From Fallopia convolvulus (Eukaryota > Streptophyta > Magnoliopsida > Caryophyllales > Polygonaceae), in NCBI GenBank assembly GCA_964016875.1, contig OZ024735.1, forward strand, positions 7,425,338 through 7,489,337: 64,000 nt of DNA, written 5' to 3'. Every line of letters begins with the position of its first letter. Position 1 is the first letter of the stretch. The translations under genes and the position numbers were made by a program. Shown here piece after piece: positions 23,430 to 33,570 of this stretch. The notes under the pieces were generated by a model that saw only the letters and a program-made list of their open reading frames with translations, searched no databases and was not told the DNA's origin.

Positions 23430-23726
23430 TAAAACATCATGTTAAAGTAGTTTGCGTATGTCCAATCTTAAAACGCTCATAACTTTTTGCTCGGGTGTCG
23501 GATTTGAGATTATTACCTATCAAATCGAAGCTATCGACGAGAGGAACCTATATATTTAAAAACGATATTGGATTGGGCAAGGAAATCACACAATATTGCC
23601 TTACGCTTCGTGAAGCGTGTCATTTTGCCGATTCTGTAAAAATTCCGCTCGGATATCCGTATATGGCTCGCATTATGAAGCGAATCGCTTCATGAAGCGT
23701 GCCAAATCTTGTGCGCCGAGAAAAAA
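23430..23726 (-). repeat. Right inverted arm of element D
   Basis: This is the inverted match of 21938-22240. Element C sequence resumes immediately afterwards. Confidence 0.85.
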
Positions 23727-24215
23727 TTATGTGTGTATATAGATTTCCCTTATTTTATTTACTTAAAGAATGCCTTATACAATCAAATACAAGTTCAAAC
23801 AACTAAGGTAACCAATCCTAGACTAAAGACGTCTCTAATCGACCGAACTTCCCGAGCGCAAGTCCCAACGCGATACCCATGACACGCCTGGAAACTTCTT
23901 CGATAAACGCAGCTGCCACCCGTGACCAGAGACTTCTGCAGGAGTCCTCGTCTTAAAACCTTCAGTCCGAAGCATCCATGCATCATGAAAAATCCTGCAC
24001 ACAAAGGAACGACAATACCAAACGAAAATACGCAAGAAAGAAACACGCATGCATCAAAAGCTATTTACTTCTTCCTCCTAAGGAGGAAGAGGCGTCCCGA
24101 CAAAGTACAAACATTGTTCGCGGCCTCTACACGGCCTATACATGTTACCTACTGATTGTTCAAACAAAAACAAAAGAAAAACCATCACAGAAATCTGTTA
24201 CAAGGGCTCACGACC

Positions 24216-26113
24216 CTAATCTTCATCATTGATGGAAGTGCCTCCTAGGCGCTCCGCTGCGTCTGCTGAAAGCCCATCACCTTGCTCAGATACCCCGCCC
24301 GTGCTCAAACCACGATCACCACCTTCCTCTTCTGCGTCAAGAGAGGCCAAGAGCTCATCGCCAGGGGCCGATTGATCTGGAGGATAGCACTCGTGGAAAG
24401 ACGCAATCTCAGTGTCCAGATCCCAATCCGAATGCTGACCAACCATAAACTGCTTGATCGTCTCCACTTTGGACATCATCGAATAGGCCCTGATCTCACC
24501 AGCTTCCTTGAGAATTGTCCTGTTCTCGGCCTCGAGCTCAGCAATCTTGGACTTATCTGAAGCGGCTTGAGAAGACAGACGTCTGACCGTCTCGGCAAGC
24601 TTCGTAAGCTTGCCTGCGTCCGTCTTCTAGCGATCAGCTGCAAGATTCATTTCCTTCTCCAGAGCAGCCCTTTCGGCATTCCACTTAGCATGATGATCTC
24701 TAAGAATGTGCTCTTCCTTGTAAACGGCATCAGCAACCCATAAGGCACTTTGCAAGGACTGCACACCAAGACAGGATATCATCTGCAGTGAGTACAAAAA
24801 ACAAGAAGAAGGAAAACGGTGGAGAAAATGCACCTTCCAAATCGACAAGCCATCATCTCTCACCAGAGTAGAACTGGGGACATCCTAGTGAGGCTTCTTT
24901 GAACCATGAGCACCCCGGAGTTTCTGCCACAGATCAGAGGGACCTTTCTCGTCCAAGTCGATGACTTCAGTAGCTCCAGGCGAGGGCCTCTTGGTGGGGG
25001 TCACCTTCACCACTGTCTCAATCTTCACCTTTGGGTCCAGGGAAGGTCTCTTGTCACTTGACCGAAGCTTACACTGAATTAGGGTTGCGGCAGAAAAGCT
25101 CCTTCCCAGGGAAGATGAAGTTTCTAAGAAGACAAGCAGTCAAATTCAAGGAAGTAGTCGGTATCGAATTCAAAAGTGAAGATGAGGGACACTTACTAGT
25201 AGGGTTTCGGATAGGGTTCACATTCATAACAACGAGATCCCTAGAAGCCAGAGCATTGTCCTCAATTGTCTTCTCGGAGTTTCCAGACCCAGCATCATCT
25301 TCACCATCCCGAGGGTCCCCAGTGGTTGTCGTCGTCTTGTTGCTAGATTCACCTTCAAGCATTTGCTCCGTAGACCTCCGGTATGTCCTCTTAGCTTCTG
25401 GAAGAGAGAAGAGCCTCCTGCATGCCTCCGATTCCAAAACATGAGCCTCCAAACTAGGCGAAACTACGCGAGAAACCCCAAAGTCAAAAACTTGAAAACA
25501 AAACAGCGAAAGAAAACAACTTGGGGTCGCGAAAATTAGGGTTAAAAGCACTTACTTTTGTTGGTTCAAGAGTCGAAGAAAGCAGCCTGATACACTTCTC
25601 CCAGGGTAGATTTTTCCACAAAGAAGAAGCGTGAGGCCCAATCTTTATCATTGACCTTTGATTTCGGGATCAGAGGGTTTCTGGCGTCCCATGCATGAAG
25701 AGTGAAGCGTCCAGCCCTAAGAGGATAGATCCAATACGCGCACAGTAAATCTTGCAGCGTGAAGTCAATCTTCTCGCCCAGACAGACCTCGTTGATCTGG
25801 TACAGGATCTTCCATACCGACGGCATCAACTGTGCCGGGGAAGCTTTGAGGGTCATCAGAAAGTTGAGGATCAAAGGAGAGAAAGGGAAAAGGGCTCCCA
25901 GGGTGAAGGGGTACTCAAGAAAGCAGACCCAGCCTTCTTTGACCCAATCAGCAGCCTCGCATGTAGGGGTATAGAAATTGGTTTCGGATGGAAATCCGTG
26001 GTTTTATATAAGGGTCTCCATCTCGTTGGAGGAAAGAGAGCAGGGGCGACATTCATGAGGTTCGAGGATATGGAAGATTCGAAGCCCATGTCTTTGACGT
26101 CGGTGTTGGCCAT
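24216..26113 (-). pseudogene. Antisense multi-exon gene (aORF) of Tat element C
   Basis: This is coded opposite to gag-pol, between integrase and 3' LTR, as in Retand/RIRE2/Grande elements. From an ATG at 26113 a broken first exon includes ADWVKEGWVCFLEYPF, LGALFPFSPLILNFLMTLKA, LMPSVWKILYQI and NDKDWASRFFF. This matches the plant family called putative gypsy-type transposon (Transposase_28-like). Likely introns on the minus strand are 25555-25491 (GTAAG..AAG), 25196-25074 (GTAAG..CAG) and 24863-24783 (GTGAG..CAG). Later exons code Ser/Thr-rich linkers, VIDLDEKGPSDLW, and a coiled coil (about 24720-24480: AALEKEM, LAETVRRLSS, KIAELEAENRTIL). They then give MMSKVETIKQF and an acidic tail ending at 24216. 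A frameshift near 25975 and stops make this copy non-functional. Its role is unknown. Confidence 0.75.
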
Positions 26114-26353
26114 GGAAGTTAAACAACAGAGGAGCGGAATAAGAGTTAGAGAGAGAAGAGCAACAAGACGATGAAGCACGAAGGAGATAACGCGTATCTC
26201 AGAGAGGGTCTGGGACGAGGCATTTAAAGCCTGATTGATGGGACTCTTCAAGTTCTCGAGGGTGATCGAACGAACGGGTAACCACCACGTGGCACACGCC
26301 GCTTAAGCTCACGCGGCAAATCCGATCCAAATCCCGCCTAAAAGATTTGGATC

Positions 26354-26367
26354 AGGATTTGGGGGTA
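26354..26367 (+). promoter_or_regulatory. Polypurine tract of element C
   Basis: Aggatttgggggta lies immediately before the 3' LTR and is G-rich at its end. It is the usual site of plus-strand priming. The sequence is slightly interrupted by pyrimidines. Confidence 0.6.
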
Positions 26368-26368
26368 T

Positions 26369-26842
26369 TTTTAGGCCCAAATATCCAACGACCCACTTGG
26401 TAATCTGAGCCCATAAGTACATGAAGTAGACATCAGCCGTGCTGAACGAGACAGGATCATGGAATGGGAGAAGTCATCAGTCATCCGATGGAAGGAAGAA
26501 AGCATCTGTCACAGAGCGGAGAGATCTGTTCAAAAGGCGCTGGTGAGAGTACTCCGAGCCTCCGATATATGCGGAAAGTGGGAAGTTAGTTACAAGATGT
26601 TCCCTAGGAATCCGGAGATCGTGATACATGGAAAGTAACTGTTGTAGTTCACATGTATATATGCAAAATTATGTATTTTGTAGGAGACAATTAAGAACGA
26701 CACCAGAAAATCAATCGAACGAGAGGATCATTGCCATATGCTTTCAAAGATTTCGAGCTTGTTCATATTTATTATTTCCTTTGAATTCGATCGTGCCCCA
26801 ATCTAGGGCAGAGATTTGCTTGTCAAATTTTTGTTCAAAACA
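26369..26842 (+). repeat. 3' LTR of element C
   Basis: This is the direct repeat of 15861-16334 with about 29 substitutions and no indels by eye. Its second base is mutated (TT in place of TG). The CTACT duplication follows at 26843-26847. Confidence 0.92.
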
Positions 26843-26847
26843 CTACT

Positions 26848-27690
26848 CACATCCACCACCTCTTAGGGCCCCCACGACATTATGATCGTAAGGGTGGGGG
26901 AACCAAAAGGAATACATTGCCTCTCATCACCATCCAAGTTGTTGGAACCCTTCCCTCGCTCCTATCACCCTCCAATCTTCTAGAGCATCGTGACTTGCAT
27001 AAGATCGTTCAAATGAATGTTCATGAGCACATCAAAGCATTTGCTAAGAAGATATCTAAGATTTTGGGGTCCTTGACCATCATGAAAGAAATGATTGATG
27101 GCTATGACAAATCACTTTCATCACGAATAATTCTCGATTCCACACATGCATGCATATGATGGAACTAGTCACCTTGATGAGCACATTGTCGTCTTCAAGA
27201 AGAAGATGATGACCGACGTTATCCCTATCCATTCTCAAGAAGACCAAATATGTAAGGGGTTTAGGGTGGTGCTAACAATAGTCGCAAGTTCCTTCACCGA
27301 TTTGAGGGATTCCTTTTGGATCTAATTTGCCAATAGTCGCAAGTTTAAGAAGCAATCCAACGACCTTTACCTGATCATCTAGAAAGCTGGTGATTCGACA
27401 CGAGACCGATTTAATAGAGAGAAAATATATATCCTACACTTCAACGCACCTGCTATCATTGTAGCATTCCGACGTGGGGTTATCCAAGGGAGAGAATTGT
27501 AGAAGGAATTGACCGTCTAGATCCGCTTGGATGAAGATCAAGAGAAGATGAAGCAAACGACCGTCTAGGATTGTGTCAAAAGGAGGGTGGCCTTGAACCA
27601 TCGTCGGAAATGGAAAAACCAACCCTACTCTTCACCCCATTAGGAGATAGTTTAAGTGCATGTCACTAGAGCTAGAACGTGGCAGCGATG
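26848..27690 (+). pseudogene. E1: decayed gag of a Tat-like element
   Basis: Frames 26917-27660 parallel gag of element C. RDLHKIVQMNVHEH matches RDLENIVRNQF, MIDGYDKSL matches AIDGYDES, and SHLDEHIVVFKKKMMT matches DPDEHVAIFKKNMMT. FANSRKFKKQSNDLYLI and AFRRGVIQG follow. It has many stops and frameshifts and a deletion after the middle of the gag domain. Nothing downstream of gag is present in this copy. It is the host sequence into which element C inserted, and a 5' LTR remnant may survive at 15686-15855. Confidence 0.75.
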
Positions 27691-28010
27691 AATCTAAAAG
27701 GATTAGATCTTCTAACCCTTCCCAAGATCCAAGCAATGAGCGCTAGTGGAGAGGGATCTACGTGCGCCTTGGGCGCGATCGTGGCAGCGAGCAATGTGCC
27801 TAAGTGGCACGATGGTCTTCACTCCTAGCACGTAAGATGAATCCTTGCGTGCGCTGGCACGTTCCGATCCGGACAATGGAATAGGAGTGCCGAGATGATG
27901 GCACACATATCCGGCGATGGCCCTAGTAAATGGTGAGAGTGGTGCCGGTGTCAAGTATAATCCGAGAACGAGATTATAGTCTGTGTTTGATGGTATCGGA
28001 CGTGAGAAAT

Positions 28011-28052
<42 letters not shown>

Positions 28053-28155
28053 GTGTTATCCCAAATATACCTTCATGGAAGACTAAGATGATCAAGATAG
28101 ACATTGTCCACGCAACTTGGAGGAGATCGTCCACAATCACTTCAAGATGTTCCCT
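27691..28155 (+). other. 5' part of element E2 with a (GA)n microsatellite
   Basis: Degenerate sequence probably corresponds to the N-terminal part of gag of a second Tat-like element (E2). Its end, ACTTGGAGGAGATCGTCCACAATCACTTCAAGATG in spaced reading, parallels the DLENIVRNQFKM block of element C. Position 28014-28050 is an uninterrupted ag run. Confidence 0.5.
28014..28050 (+). repeat. (GA)n microsatellite
   Basis: About 18 uninterrupted ag dinucleotides. The open frames across it coding alternating Arg-Glu or Ser-Leu are artefacts of the repeat. Confidence 0.95.
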
Positions 28156-28608
28156 TAGGAGTAAACCTGTCAAATGGGTAGGGCGGCTCGTGTTCGGGTT
28201 CGGGGCAAAATGGGTCTCGGCTCGTCGGGTGGTTAAATTCACCGGTTCATATGGATTGGGTTGTTACGAGTTTGGTATGGGTTCGGGTTGACCAAATGGG
28301 TCACGATCTTCAATTTTGTTAACCTTTATTTTAATCTTTCATAAAATAATTATTATTGTATTATATTAAATATTATTTAATAATAATAAAATAATAATTT
28401 TATACTAAATTTATAAAAAAAATATTTAATTTTTAATTGAAATAATACTTTATTGGGTTGGTTCGCTCAATCCACCGGTTTAGTGACCCAACCTAGTTAA
28501 TTTCGGGTTGACCGGGTTCAAGTTACTCTTGACTCATTGATTTCCAAGTCGAGTTTCAACCCAAAAACCTTGGGTCGGGTCGGGTCGGGTCAAGTTTTGA
28601 CAAGTCTA
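28156..28608. mobile_element. hAT-like MITE inserted in gag of E2
   Basis: The left end is TAGGAGTAAACCTGTCAAA and the right end, reversed, is TAGACTTGTCAAAACTTG. These imperfect inverted ends are of the TAG..TTGTCAAA type. G-rich shoulders (gggtcgggtcgggtc) flank an AT-rich centre. Gag-like codons of E2 lie on both sides (ending CACTTCAAGATG, resuming CGGAGATAGCTAG), which supports insertion. No coding capacity. The target duplication is unclear. Confidence 0.6.
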
Positions 28609-29108
28609 CTTCGGAGATAGCTAGAATACACAGGGTCCCTCGATCGATCGAAAGGGAAGCTATTGATGGGTATGACAAATCATTGTTCACCTCCTCAATC
28701 ACACAGAGCGAAATACTGAAGAAGTTCTCGGTTCCGTCCATGGTTGCCTATGACAGAACGGGTGATCCCAACGAACATGTTTTAATATTCAAATAGAAGA
28801 TGATTACTGGCGTGGTCCTATACCACTCGCATGAAGCATTGATGTGTTAGGGGTTCAGTGAAGCTCTCGCGGGACCAACTCTGAAATGGTCCGTGAACCT
28901 CCCTGGGGGAAGTATAAGGTCTTTCATTGAGTTGATACACTCTTTCAAGGTGCAGTTCTCCAATAGCCGGAACTTTGAGAAACAATCGAGTGATCTCTAC
29001 CACATACTGTAAAAACCCGAGGAATCCACCTAGGAATACCTCGATAGATTTAACCAGAAGAAGGTTTCCATCCCACACAACGATGTGCCAAATTCCATCG
29101 ATGATTTT
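28609..29108 (+). pseudogene. E2 gag, first part
   Basis: The frame reads ILKKFSVPSMVAYDRTGDPN, EHVLIFK, GPTLKWSVNLPGGSIRSF, FEKQSSDLYHIL and EYLDRFNQKKVSI. Each is the counterpart of element C gag, with several stops. The SINE cluster at 29109 interrupts it just after the DVPNSIDDF segment. Confidence 0.8.
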
Positions 29109-29370
29109 TGATGTGATCAAGCCCACCTGAACCCACCTTCCTGGCTTGCCTCGAGTCGGCGTTCTTACCAGTAGGCCAGCCTCCATTCTGCCTCGGTCGA
29201 CCATCTGACTGGTGGCGCTTAATCGCATGTCATGGGTTGTAGCCCATGCACCCCAACCTGCTGGAAGGTTCACACCTTTTATCCTGCAGGATGTTGGAGG
29301 TGGGTTTTGAAACACAGACCTCCCTTTATCAAGGCGGGATCCTTCACCTTGACAACCAACTCCACTGCAC
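29109..29370 (-). mobile_element. tRNA-derived SINE copy S1
   Basis: In minus orientation it starts near GCAGTGGAGTTGGTTGTCAAG (an A-box-like TGGAGTTGGTTG) and has a mutated B box (GTTTCAAAACCC). It ends GGGCTTGATCACATCA followed by AAAAA. The length is about 262 bp. Two further copies follow immediately. tRNA-like A and B boxes are the internal RNA polymerase III promoter of plant SINEs. Confidence 0.7.
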
Positions 29371-29375
29371 TTTTA

Positions 29376-29640
29376 TGATGTGATCAAGCCCACCTGAACC
29401 CACCTTCCCGGCCTGCCTCGAGTCGGCATTCTGACCAGTGGGCCAGCCTCCAGCCTGCCTCCACATCGGCGGTCTGACTGGTGGTGCTCAATCACAAATC
29501 ATGGGATGCAGCCCATGCACCCCAACCTGCAGGAGGTTACACACCTTTTATCCTGCAGGATGTTGGAGGTGGGATTTGAACCCAAGACCTCCTTTTTTAT
29601 CAAGGTGGGATTACCACACTTGATAACCAACTCCATTGCG
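29376..29640 (-). mobile_element. tRNA-derived SINE copy S2
   Basis: This is head-to-tail with S1 and separated from it by an A-rich tail (tttta on the plus strand). In minus orientation it has A box TGGAGTTGGTTAT and B box GGGTTCAAATCCC, and ends GATCACATCA. It is the best-preserved of the three copies. Confidence 0.75.
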
Positions 29641-29876
29641 TAATCCCGCTTGATAAAAGGGAGGTCTTGGGTTCAAATTCCACCTCCAACATCCCGTAGG
29701 ATAAAAGGTGTGTAACCTCCTGTAGGTTGGGGAGCATGGGCTGCAGCCCATGGCTTGTGATGGAGCACCACAAGTTAGATCGTCGACGTGGAGGCAGGTT
29801 GAAGGTTGGCCCACTGGTCAGAACACCGACTCGAGGCAGGCCAGGAAGATGGGTTTAGGTGGGCTTGATCACATCA
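29641..29876 (+). mobile_element. tRNA-derived SINE copy S3, 5' truncated, opposite strand
   Basis: This is an inverted copy of S2 starting exactly at its 5' end but lacking about 28 bp, including the A box. The B box GGTTCAAATTCC is at 29670-29681. It ends GATCACATCA at about 29874. S2 and S3 form a head-to-head inverted repeat of about 235 bp per arm. Confidence 0.72.
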
Positions 29877-30475
29877 CTTTCTTATAAGGGGTCTTTCAAG
29901 AGGGATTTGTACAAAGAGCTTACCAGGCACCCATCTCACAACTTTGAAGACGTGCATAACAAGGCTCTAGCCCATGTTCGACTCGAGGAAGATTTGAAGT
30001 TGAGAAAGCAGGCAAGCGTATGGGAACGAGTAGAGAAAAAGGTCCTCATCGACCATCGACGAGAGTGTCGAGGATAACATTATCGTCGCTCGCATTCGGA
30101 GGCTATCTAGGTGAATGTCGCTAGTGCCCGACCCGTCTTCGAAAGCGGTCAAACTACTTCCTCCCAAGTTTGAGGAGTTCAATTTGGCTATATCCCTAGA
30201 AGAGCTCATCAAGAACCTATCACAGTTGGGAAGAGGCATCAGGTGGCAAAAAAGGAATGAGAAGTCGTACCCGAACATAGATATGAACAAGTGCTGTTAT
30301 TTTCACGACGTCTATGCTCACATGACAAACGAATGTGTCGATCTCAGAACGGAAATAGCATTCCTGGTCTCTAGAGAAAGGATAACATAAGTTGTCTCGA
30401 ACGCTCAGGTTCCACAGGGGGTGATAGAAGCTTCCAACGTAGGAAGGCCTTCATGGCTAGTACTATCTCGCATGG
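29877..30475 (+). pseudogene. E2 gag, second part
   Basis: It resumes with FKRDLYKELTRHPSHNFEDV and continues through LEEDLKLRKQASVWERVEKK, LPPKFEEFNLAISLEELIKN and NKCCYFHDVYAHMTNECVDL to VGRPSWL. Each is the counterpart of element C gag. SVWERV here shows that the stop at 17611 in element C replaced a Trp codon. The sequence then jumps over protease and RT to the RNase H region. Confidence 0.82.
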
Positions 30476-30489
30476 TTATGACAGATAAC

Positions 30490-31580
30490 ACAAGTTGTCT
30501 CCTTGAAATCTCCTAGACTTGTGAAAGACGTCCAAAAGCTCACAAGGAAAGTTCTTTGAATGGAAACTGAAACACGAGGCTATCCAAGAATTAAAAAGGT
30601 ACTTCTTTAACTCATTACTCCTTGGAAAACCAAAAGGCGGCGAAGTACTACTATTGTACATGGCTATGACAGATAACACTATTAGTGGGGTTCTGGTTTG
30701 GGAACTCGACAGCCAACAACAACCCATATACTTCTTAAGTCGAACTCTCCTCTTCACTGAGACCAATTACTCTTCCCTAGAAAAGCTAGTACTTGCCTTG
30801 GTCATGTGCTCTAACAAGCTTCGTCCCTACTTCGAAGCGCATACCATCGTGGTTAGAACTATCCATCCTCATAAAATAGTCATGTACAAACTAGACTTTA
30901 CAGGGCGAATGGCCAAGTGGACAATCCATTTGAGTGGATTTGACAATTAATATGAGCCGAGAACAACAATCAAGTCCCAAGCACTCGCCGATTTTGTGGC
31001 CGATTTCTGCCCTACCATGGAAGGGCGAATCGAGGGAGCGAAGACGATGGCAATCGTAGTAGGGAACCTAGTAATATGGACATTTCACACTAATGACGCC
31101 TCAAATGCTAGGGGTACATAAATTGGGGTAGTACTAAAATCGCTATAAAGGGATAGAGTAGCTCAAGTCGTATGATGTTCATTCGAAGTTATGAACAATG
31201 AATCGGAGTAAGAAGCCTTGCTTTTCAGATTAACCCTTGGAAAGGACCTATCTATTCGCCGACTTGAGGTTAGTTGTGCTTCACCATTGATCGTTAATCA
31301 AGTTCTAGTGTTGTATGAGGCTAAAGACGCCTGAATGGCCACTTACATAGAAGTGGTGAAGGCATTGATCCCTCAATTTGAGGTTATCTCCTTTGAACAG
31401 ATCCCTAGGGAGCAAAATGCTCAAGCAGACTCACTGATTTGCCTAGTGTTTTCCATAGATCCCGACGAGTACCCTCTGATCCCGTTGATACATGTCATCA
31501 CCCTAGCCGTGAGAAGAGATTATCCTACAATCCTAAATATGATTGTTAAAAGAATCCCTCGAGAAGATCATTGAAGTCAT
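30490..31580 (+). pseudogene. E2 pol remnant: RNase H and archaeal-like RNase H
   Basis: It begins at LKSPRLVKDVQKLT (RT thumb end), then MTDNTISGVLVWELDSQQQP, FLSRTLLFTETNYSSLEKL and CSNKLRPYFEAH (RNase H). These are followed by a degraded archaeal-like RNase H (WTFHTNDASNA, LIVNQVLVLYEAKDA, EQIPREQNAQADS). Protease and the RT palm are deleted. Many stops are present. It is homologous to 19160-20200 of element C. Confidence 0.82.
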
Positions 31581-31675
31581 TAGTACTGGATACATACCAC
31601 TTGGGATGCTCTATCAAGCAACTTAGAAGATGGTGAAAGATCCCCTGAACATGACCAGGGACATCCTCCAAACGA

Positions 31676-32860
31676 TCATAACCACCAAGAAGACAACCTT
31701 GGTCCTAACGACGATACCACTAAGCCTTGGAGCAAGCCAAATCTTGACTGGCTAACATTAGGTAAACTCTCGAAGGATATGGCGGAAGCAAGGGTATTGA
31801 AGGTCAAAGCCATTAGATTTACAATCAGAAACGAGATGTTCTTCCATCGGTCCGATATAGCCACGCTCCAACGTTGCCTGACCACGGAAGGAGTCCTTAA
31901 ACTCCTCAAGGAACTCCATGAAAGGGACTGTGGCAATCACAATGCAGGACGGAGCTTGTCAAACAAGCCTTGCGCCAAGGATGGTACTGGTCGACCATGC
32001 GGAAAGATGCGGTGAAGTTTTATCAAAAGTACGAAGCCTGTCAGAGGTAAGTACCAACCGCACATCAACCACCTGAGCCCCTTCATCCTACTCTTACCTC
32101 ATGGCCTTTCATGCGAAGGGGGGTGAATATCGTAGGAAAATTACAACCATCGTTTGGATAGAGAATCATCTTCTTGGCCATGACAAATTACTTCTCCAAA
32201 TGGATCAACGCAGAAGCCTTCTGAATTCAAAGACAAACAAGTAATTTCCTTTATAAAAAAGAATATCCTTTGTAGATTCGGGGTGCCCTTGGATATCATG
32301 TATGACAAGTGATTTCTACAGACATTGGAACATTGATCTTATCACCTCCACTCCTTGGTATCCAAAATCCAACAACGAATGTGAGGTACGTCTTGGCGGC
32401 TGACTGAATGACCCCCAAAGCAACTACGGGGAAATCGCCCTTCTCACTGGTCCCTGAATGTGAAGCAGTCATTCCCGCATAAATTCTCATCCTCACAGCT
32501 CGTTCTCGTCTCAAACGAAAGAACATAATCACCTGTAATTTGGTAGGAGACCTCGATTCCTCTGATGAGCTTCGGGAACATGCATAGATTCACTTGAATA
32601 AGAATCAACAATAGGTAGCCAGGAGCTAGAACCGGAACGTCAGGATCTGCGCTTTTTTATTAGTGATTAGGTGCTGAGGAATGTCTTCCAGAACACTGTA
32701 GAACCAGGGGCAGGCAAATTACCACCAACTGGGGAAGTTCCGTACAGGATCATGAAAGTCATTAGACAAGGGTCATAGCAACACGAATCCAAAAATGGAG
32801 ATGTCGTACCACGTAGTTGGAACGCGGTACATCTAAAGAAGTACCACTTCTAAAAGGCAT
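31676..32860 (+). pseudogene. E2 integrase remnant
   Basis: It reads LDWLTLGKLSKDMAEARVLK, ATLQRCLTTEGVLKLLKELH and RDCGNHNAGRSLSNK, then after a frameshift ALRQGWYWSTMRKDAV, PTAHQPPEPLHPTL and FMRRGVNIVGKL. Degraded core and C-terminal parts follow (EAVIPA, ending near 32850). It is collinear with integrase of element C. A deletion near 32300-32370 removes part of the core. Confidence 0.8.
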
Positions 32861-33570
32861 ATTTTTCCGACATCGATCGTTTAATGGCATTCCGGAAGAA
32901 AGCTTATCTATTATCGATATCTGGGTCACCAGTCGCCCGTGACGGTAACTATCGCTTATCCCTTTATCTTGTCCTTACAAGTTGTTTTCTTTGGCACTCT
33001 ATGAACATCATTTGGTGTTTGAACTTGAATCATCTTTATTTCCATGCGAATTAATGATAGTGATTTCTTTTCCATTTCGTTCTATGAAACTTTGTGATAT
33101 GACTCAGTGCTAAAATGACTCAATTTATGATATGCAAGTGAAATCATCATCTATGTCATTTGATCTTTTAGTCTAAACTATGTATGTTTATATAAGAATG
33201 ATTACAACGGTCACAAGCCATAAATGGCCGAGATAATAAAATCAAGAATTACAAATGACCAATGACATCTTTAATCGACGGACGCCCTCATCGCACAAGA
33301 GACGCTTTGACCGCCGTTCGCCGTGGGACTTCCTCTGGTAAAAGTGCAGTTGCCACCCGTGACGAGCAACTTCCGCAGGGGTCTTCGTACTCCTCGATAA
33401 GCCTTTTTCGAATCAATGATCACTCATGAACACCTACGAGGCACCAAGAGAACAAATACGCACGCACACGCAAGTAATCAAGCAAAAATACATACAAATA
33501 ACCATTCCCAGGAACGAAATTCAGTATGAAAATACAAAGTCTGAGCTACAAAGGCCAACAAAAGTTCCAA
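32861..33570. other. E2 spacer between integrase and antisense gene
   Basis: This is the same position as the spacer of element C that received foldback D, but no inverted repeat is present here. No coding features. Confidence 0.55.

Larger units (their letters stand above)
21938..23726. mobile_element. Element D: 1.8-kb foldback element nested in element C
   Basis: Arms of about 290-300 bp (21938-22240 and 23430-23726) are inverted copies of each other. They share ctcggcgcacaagatttggc at the outer end and cgttttaagattggacatac towards the inner end. The related element E2 has no such sequence at the corresponding site, so D inserted after the families diverged. The interior is non-coding: a G-rich, telomere-like degenerate part (22260-22790) and an AT-rich part (22800-23420). 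Long inverted arms suggest a Mutator-like or foldback origin. A 9-bp target duplication is not evident, so superfamily is uncertain. Confidence 0.8.
15861..26842 (+). mobile_element. Element C: complete Tat-lineage Ty3/gypsy retrotransposon, 10,982 bp
   Basis: LTRs of 474 bp each (15861-16334, 26369-26842) are bounded by identical 5-bp duplications CTACT (15856-15860, 26843-26847). A TGGCGCC-type primer site follows the 5' LTR, and a G-rich tract precedes the 3' LTR. Order: gag, protease tail, RT, RNase H, archaeal-like RNase H, integrase, nested foldback element D, antisense gene, 3' LTR. The second RNase H plus an antisense frame before the 3' LTR places it in the Tat lineage (Retand/RIRE2/Grande-like). 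I count about 29 mismatches between the LTRs (about 6 percent). It cannot be autonomous: it has many in-frame stops, lacks the protease core, and carries a C in place of Y in the RT box. Confidence 0.93.

Noticed and set aside
27983..28291. Open frame with an Arg-Glu repeat
   Set aside because: It is produced by the (GA)n microsatellite and part of a MITE; no conserved protein surrounds it.
29641..29700. Possible tRNA gene because of a B-box-like GGTTCAAATTCC
   Set aside because: The segment is one of three dispersed copies ending in GATCACATCA with A-rich tails, and no cloverleaf with an anticodon arm and acceptor stem can be drawn. A SINE fits better.
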